Shown: positions 59,118 through 64,000 of the stretch, piece after piece
Numbering within the stretch: position 1 is the first letter of the stretch
How the letters are laid out: every line of letters begins with the position of its first letter
Assembly: GCA_004369085.1 (NCBI GenBank)
Contig: ML210153.1
Location: 310,001-374,000, forward strand
Direction: 5' to 3'
Source: Coprinopsis marcescibilis
Lineage: Eukaryota; Basidiomycota; Agaricomycetes; Agaricales; Psathyrellaceae
DNA length: 64,000 bases
Notes under the pieces: model-generated
Told to the model about the DNA's origin: nothing
Databases searched by the model: none
What the model saw: only the letters and a program-made list of their open reading frames with translations
Translations under genes and position numbers: made by a program

Positions 59118-62100
59118 ATGTCTTCCTCCAATATACCCGGCCCTCCAGAGGACGCTGATATTGCAGAACAGCTACAGCTTTCGACTTTTAAGGTGGCCTC
59201 CTTGCTTCTGGTCGGATCCTTCCGCGTACTCATATCGTTCAGGGCAAATTCGATGTCACAGAATTCGTGGGGGGAGTCTCCGAGAGGCTCATTGCAAAGT
59301 CCAAGGCGGACAGCGGTCGTAAGTCAAGGAACTCCAACCTCCTGAAGCTATGAGCTCAAGAAGACGGATTATCAGCCTTCAATCCAAAGCCGTTCATCAG
59401 GACATTCGAGGCAGCCGTAGACCGATTAATGGCGATCCGCAAGGAGGTCGACAAGAAGACAGAACAGATGGAGAAGAGCGTTCGCGTTGCTGAGAGAGAA
59501 TACTCGAAGAAGATGGCAGACCTCTCAAAGAACTTTGAGGCACGCTTAATTGCCTCCTGTCATCTTTCGACCTAACAAACAATGCAGACTGTCGGAAATT
59601 CATTCACTGGAATGGAAAGTCGGATGAACTTGGTTAGCAGTACCGCTGTGCGAATCGGTAAGCTTTGACTGTATACTGTCACACCTGGCCCCGGTGCTCA
59701 CAGTGCCTCCAGGCGATCAACTAGAGACAGTCCACATCGAACGCCAGAGAGCCCAAGCCGCCTGTGACCTCATCGACCATTACAATCAATTCTCAAAGGG
59801 TGACACATCCCGCTTAGATACTCTCCGGAAAGAAGGCCGTACAGGGCGACGGCAAGTTGCAGTCATTCTTCGTAGATTGAACACAGTAGCCAAGGAAGTT
59901 GACCTTCCCGATGCTGAAAAGGTATTGCTCGTCTTGCCCTTCTAATTAATCCCAATTCACCATCTTATCAGACCAGGGAAGCTATCGAAAAGTACTGCGA
60001 AAAGTTCGAAAAGGAAATGCTCAGTCTATTCGACCGATGTTATAGGAAGGGAGATCCTAAGATGATGCACGTTAGTGGTTTACTCTATAACCCATAAGGT
60101 TGCCTGACCTTCGACTCTCGAACAGCATTGCGCACAAACACTATTGGAATTCAACGGTGGATCATCTTGTGTTCAAGTATATGTCAATCAACACGACTTT
60201 TTTATCAACAACGTCCGTGAGGGAAGGTCAGCGGACGACACCCACCTGTACGTGAACGAGTTGACGAAACCAAAAGACATCCATTGACATTCTTCAGCTG
60301 GTCGAATCTTGGGGATCCTGATGCAAGTGCCCCCAAGGCAGAGCTTGGTCTATCCGACCTCTTCCAGGAAATAAGAACAACGGTGGATACCGAAACCCAG
60401 ATTGTAAAGGCAGTCTTCCCAAATCCACCTGTTGTTATGCAAGTATTCTTGCAGCGGGTGTTCGCTCAATCCGTAAGGATCATCTTCTCCTCATGGGAAC
60501 CAATGTATTCAATCTCAGCCAGATACAACAATACATGGAACAACTGCTTCACCGGGGCTCTGATATCTCAGACCTTGGATATTTGCGGATCCTTCAATTA
60601 GTGCATATCCAAGCGTCATCGTTGGTAGAAGACCTAAAGGCCCACGAACTCCCTTCAATGGCATCTAGGACACCGTATGAAGCAGCAGAATTTCGCAGGT
60701 CAATAACAGGCGCTGCGCCAGCTCAACTCGCTATGGGAACGCCTGCAGCCATCAGTACCATGCTAGAAACTGCGATGGAAGAGCTATTCGTGCCTTATAC
60801 CGAAGGCCAACGATACCTCGAGCGGGAAAACAAAAGCCTGGCATTCTTGTATACCGGACTTCTTGCCCCTTTTACGAAGTATCACGTAGGCCCTGGCTTC
60901 TTGTTGTCTCGGTGTCTTCTGACGTTTTCACAAGAAATCGCAAAGGGGCAAAGCATCCATGTTCGACCGAATGGTTAACCAGATCAGTGCGACAAGCGGG
61001 ACATCGGCTACCTCTTCGCAGGCCGCTGCTGCGTTGACGAGGTTCGGTCTAATGAACGCTAGTAGTGCCAATCAGCAAGGCGAGGAGCCGGCCAAGGAAG
61101 AGGATGGCATCCTCAGCGTTGAGGTCACTGAGCGTATGTTGAAATGGCACGCTGAGGCTGTTGGAAGATGTGTAGAACTGAGTCCTCCAAACGACGTGTA
61201 TGTGGATACATCATTTACTTGTTTAGGTTCCTTGCTGACACTGTCACAGACCAAAGAGTACCTTTTCTCTGCTTAAGGTGCTATCAGAGGCATTAGGGAA
61301 CAATTATGTGGAACTCGCGATTGAGACGTTAGTGCCTTGCCGTGTCCTGTTGTTCATATATTGACAAAAATACCAGACAACAAATACGACTGGAAGCTGC
61401 CGACAATAAAAGCGAACCCAGCCTCTATCCACTCACCGTCATCAAACATGTAGACCTCATCTGCCATCTCTGGCAACAATATGTCAACGTTGCAATATTC
61501 CCGCTTGCAAGTCCCTCAGTGACAGTGCGAAGAGAGACGGTGTTGTTCAATACTCAAACAATGAACCGCATCGAATCTGCCACGAACCAATTGCTACAGA
61601 AGGTCACGGATGGTAATGATCTCGGCCCTGACTCTAAACGAAAAGTAGCTAACATTCAATCTCTATAGTGGCCATCTCTTGGTTGTCATTGCAACTTACG
61701 AAGCAAAAGAAGGATGACTTTAAGCCCAAGAATGATGAACTATCTTTTGCCCGAGTGAATACAAGACCGTGTGAGGCCTGTTGTGATTCTCTGGAAAAGG
61801 TTCGTGATGCAGCGAAAGAGAACCTTAGCGGGAAGAACCTCGAAGTGTTTTTGACAGAAATCGGTGTTGCTTTCCACAGGTATGTACCCATTGGGCTTGT
61901 CAATTTCTATCTCTAACAAGGGTCACAGTCTACTCCTGGAGCACATGCGCAAATTCCCGGTCAGTGCAACAGGCGGACTCATGCTTGCCAAGTGCGTGTT
62001 ATTGGTTTCAATCAGCACAATTCACCCAATGATATTCGGTTCTCTAGGGATTTGAAATCATATCAAGACACCATCTCTACGTTCGGTGTCCCAGCTTTGC

Positions 62101-62456
62101 AGGAACGTTTCGAATTCATCCGTCAACTAGGACAAATCTTCCTCATCCAACCAGAAATCCTCAAATCTTTCATCACAGAAAACTATCTGGGAAGAATAGA
62201 ATCCTCCTTGTTGAGGCCGTATATTGCATTGCGGAGCGATTGGGGACAGTTCGAGAAGGGTTTCAACAACCCAGAAGCGTTGCCGGAAGAAGGCAACGCG
62301 GGAACTGCTCTTAAGGATAGGTTCGGGAGGTTGAGTTTGATGATGAAGGAACTGGAGAGCTTGAAGCCTGAGAGTTTGTCTGTGGGTATGCCCTCAATAC
62401 CTGCCAGTTTTACAGGCAACTTTTCTATGCCATCAATGCCATCTCGACCTTTCTGA
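59118..62456 (+). CDS. SEC10: exocyst complex component SEC10
   Basis: A subunit of the octameric exocyst that tethers secretory vesicles to the plasma membrane at the growing hyphal tip. The ATG at 59118 gives MSSSNIPGPPEDADIAEQLQ. Exons then read GKFDVTEFVGGVSERLIAKS, then NPKPFIRTFEAAVDRLMAIR and KEVDKKTEQMEKSVRVAERE (coiled coil), then SFTGMESRMNLVSSTAVRIG and AQAACDLIDHYNQFSKGDTS. Further on come NPPVVMQVFLQRVFAQS, DLGYLRILQLVHIQASSLVE, ELFVPYTEGQRYLERENKSL and the C-terminal YLGRIESSLLRPYIALRSDW with GQFEKGF. The end is SMPSMPSRPF-stop at 62456. The gene contains many introns. Order and spacing of blocks match the Sec10 family across its length. Confidence 0.92.
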
Positions 62457-62510
62457 TAGCATTGCGTTTCTTGGATCCTTGTATTAGTACGGTTGTAATT
62501 TATTTCGTCT

Positions 62511-63733
62511 TTACTCTCCTTTGAATACCGGGCGCCGTTTCTCTTTAAAGGCATGCAAAGCTTCCAGTCTATCCTGGCTGGTTAGTAGTGTCTCGTAACT
62601 TGCCCTTTCAAAATCGAGGCCTGGGTAGGAAGGACTTGTCAGCACCAGCATACCTCGTCGAGTAGCAGGAACACATACCAGCTTCTAAGGCAAGATCTTC
62701 TGACCGTGAAATTGCTTGCTTAGCCGCGCGAAGTGCCAAGGGTGCTAAGTAAGATTTATTCAGTGGCGTGTACAACTTTGAGAAATTCTTTGCTTTACCG
62801 TTGGTCGCTATCTTCTGTGCTAGTACCAATGCACGATCATATCCTGTACCCTCTGGCTCAGAGATGTAATTGAGGAGACCTAGTAACAGAATATATATTT
62901 AGCTCCGAAACTTGCCAATTGTAAGTTTTGGGATACCCACCCCATTCTAAGGCTTCGGGAGCGGTCAAGGTTCGTGCGGTGAATATGAGATCCTTGGATT
63001 TAGCGGGACCGACGACCCTAGTCACCCTCTGGGTTCCGCCAGCACCCGGTATGATACCTAGGCTGGTCTCGGGCAATCCTATCTTGGAGACATTATACCC
63101 TGAAGCGTTTGCATCTATCAGCCAATGTCACAAGAAGTTATTGTATTAGAGACCGACCAGCAACACGTAAATCGCATGCTAAACTCATCTCCAGACCACC
63201 GCCGAGTGCAGGCCCATCTATGGCAGCAATGGTGGGCATAGGTAGGGATTCCAGCTTCCCAAGAGCATCCCGGAGGTCGGACAGGAATTTATTCACCTGA
63301 ACCTGCGACATGGACCTGCGTTCAACCAGATCCGCCCCTGCACAGAACGAACCGAGCGTCGTCGAATGCAGGACCAAGACCCGAACACTGTAAGGGCGGA
63401 GGAAGTTAGTGCCCCTATCCCCTGAAGTCCAGCTGTTAACTTGCTCTTTGTCATATTTCGCGGTATCTATGCACTCCCTGAGTTCCTGTAGATTAATTAA
63501 GTGTGCACTACTGAGCTCTTGAGGGCTGTTCAACTTACCTGCAGTAACTTCACCGAAATCGCGTTCTTGGTCTGGGGTCTGTTGAGGGCCAAGCCGTAAA
63601 CGCCTGGGAGGGATTCCACAGGCTTGAGAAATGCCTGTCTGTCTGCAGCTTGCTCTTGGAAGTATCGTCTGACGTTCACCGTTAGGTTCTGGCCATGATA
63701 TTTGGAAATGCGAGGTAGAACCCGGGTCAACAT
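62511..63733 (-). CDS. mitochondrial enoyl-CoA hydratase, methylglutaconyl-CoA hydratase (AUH)-like
   Basis: A crotonase-fold enzyme probably acting on 3-methylglutaconyl-CoA in leucine breakdown. The chosen start at 63733 gives [20 protein letters not shown], an Arg-rich presequence suited to mitochondria; an in-frame ATG at 63811 is an alternative. The enzyme then reads [19 protein letters not shown], the oxyanion-hole block [11 protein letters not shown], and [20 protein letters not shown] with [27 protein letters not shown] follows after an intron. Both glutamates used for catalysis in this family are present (in GGGLE and LPETS). The C-terminal exon ends [15 protein letters not shown] at 62511. 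AUH is favoured over short-chain hydratase by the GADLVER and [11 protein letters not shown] forms, but the substrate is inferred. It is convergent with SEC10. Confidence 0.85.
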
Positions 63734-63952
63734 GAGGTCAAAAGGTAAGAGGTGCCGAGACAGCAAGCGTGAGGAACTAACCACAAATGGCACGCGTCTA
63801 AGCCCATTCATTCTTGATCTCAAATTTATTCCACCAACATCGGCAACAATGGCCACGATTGCTTTCACGACACGATGGCCTCCCTGCAGGTCAATGTCTG
63901 ATCTCTGGGGTTCACACCTATTATCCCCGTTACCCCCAACCTTTCCCAACCA

Positions 63953-64000
63953 ATGTCTTATAAGCCGAAAAGGCTGGTGAACTGGAGCAAAGCACCCACC
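63953..64000 (+). CDS. possible first codons of a divergent gene, cut by the window edge
   Basis: An ATG at 63953 opens a plus-strand frame reading MSYKPKRLVNWSKAPT to the last base. It lies about 220 bases from the start of the divergent hydratase gene, a normal spacing here. Too little is present to name it, and the start could be chance. Confidence 0.3.
   Translation, partial: MSYKPKRLVNWSKAPT

Overview
The window looks like nuclear DNA of a filamentous basidiomycete, most likely an agaricomycete. Genes are densely packed on both strands and are split by many short introns of about 47 to 70 bases with GT..AG borders and CTAAC/CTGAC-like branch sites. Single-copy eukaryotic housekeeping genes sit beside families typical of mushroom-forming fungi: a macrofage-activating-glycoprotein-like secreted protein, a GPI-anchored PEBP-like protein, LCL2, and a secretory-pathway family with a TREYTA-like motif. 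I assigned no species. Exon borders were read by eye from splice signals and reading frame, so inner exons are less certain than overall gene extents.

Layout. 0-3.4 kb: the 5' part of GTP cyclohydrolase II (minus, cut by the window edge) and a coiled-coil/zinc-finger protein. 3.5-10.1 kb: two divergent paralogous M28 (PSMA-like) metallopeptidases sharing a 206-base promoter. 10.3-18.4 kb: a membrane-anchored spermidine-synthase-like protein, a MAGP-like secreted protein, a BTB protein and a type II membrane protein. 18.4-20.4 kb: mostly gene-free. 20.4-28.8 kb: aldehyde dehydrogenase, ESCRT-III VPS60/CHMP5, homoserine O-acetyltransferase and a Ser/Pro-rich protein. 29.3-36.7 kb: ESCRT-III DID2/CHMP1, SVP26/TEX261 and a synaptojanin-like phosphatase, with a candidate small inverted-repeat element between the first two. 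36.8-44.2 kb: splicing genes SF3A3, eIF4A3/FAL1 and SF3B6, with a gene-poor 3.3 kb stretch holding a decayed glucanase-like exon. 45-48 kb: PEBP-like, LCL2 and an unknown CDK/KEN-motif protein. 48-59 kb: RNA polymerase I largest subunit, a Laa2/aftiphilin-like adaptor, Pol I factor RRN11 and RIX1. 59-64 kb: exocyst SEC10, an AUH-like enoyl-CoA hydratase and the first codons of one more gene.

Functional themes. Three genes within 11 kb serve ribosome production (RPA190, RRN11, RIX1). Three within 7 kb serve the U2 snRNP or exon-junction complex (SF3A3, eIF4A3, SF3B6). Several serve membrane traffic (VPS60, DID2, SVP26, synaptojanin-like, Laa2-like, SEC10). I see no biosynthetic cluster, CRISPR array, phage or intact transposon. 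The most unusual points are three tiny exons that break up the catalytic Mg-binding motif of the Pol I largest subunit, the overlapping coding ends of RRN11 and RIX1, and the candidate inverted-repeat element upstream of DID2.
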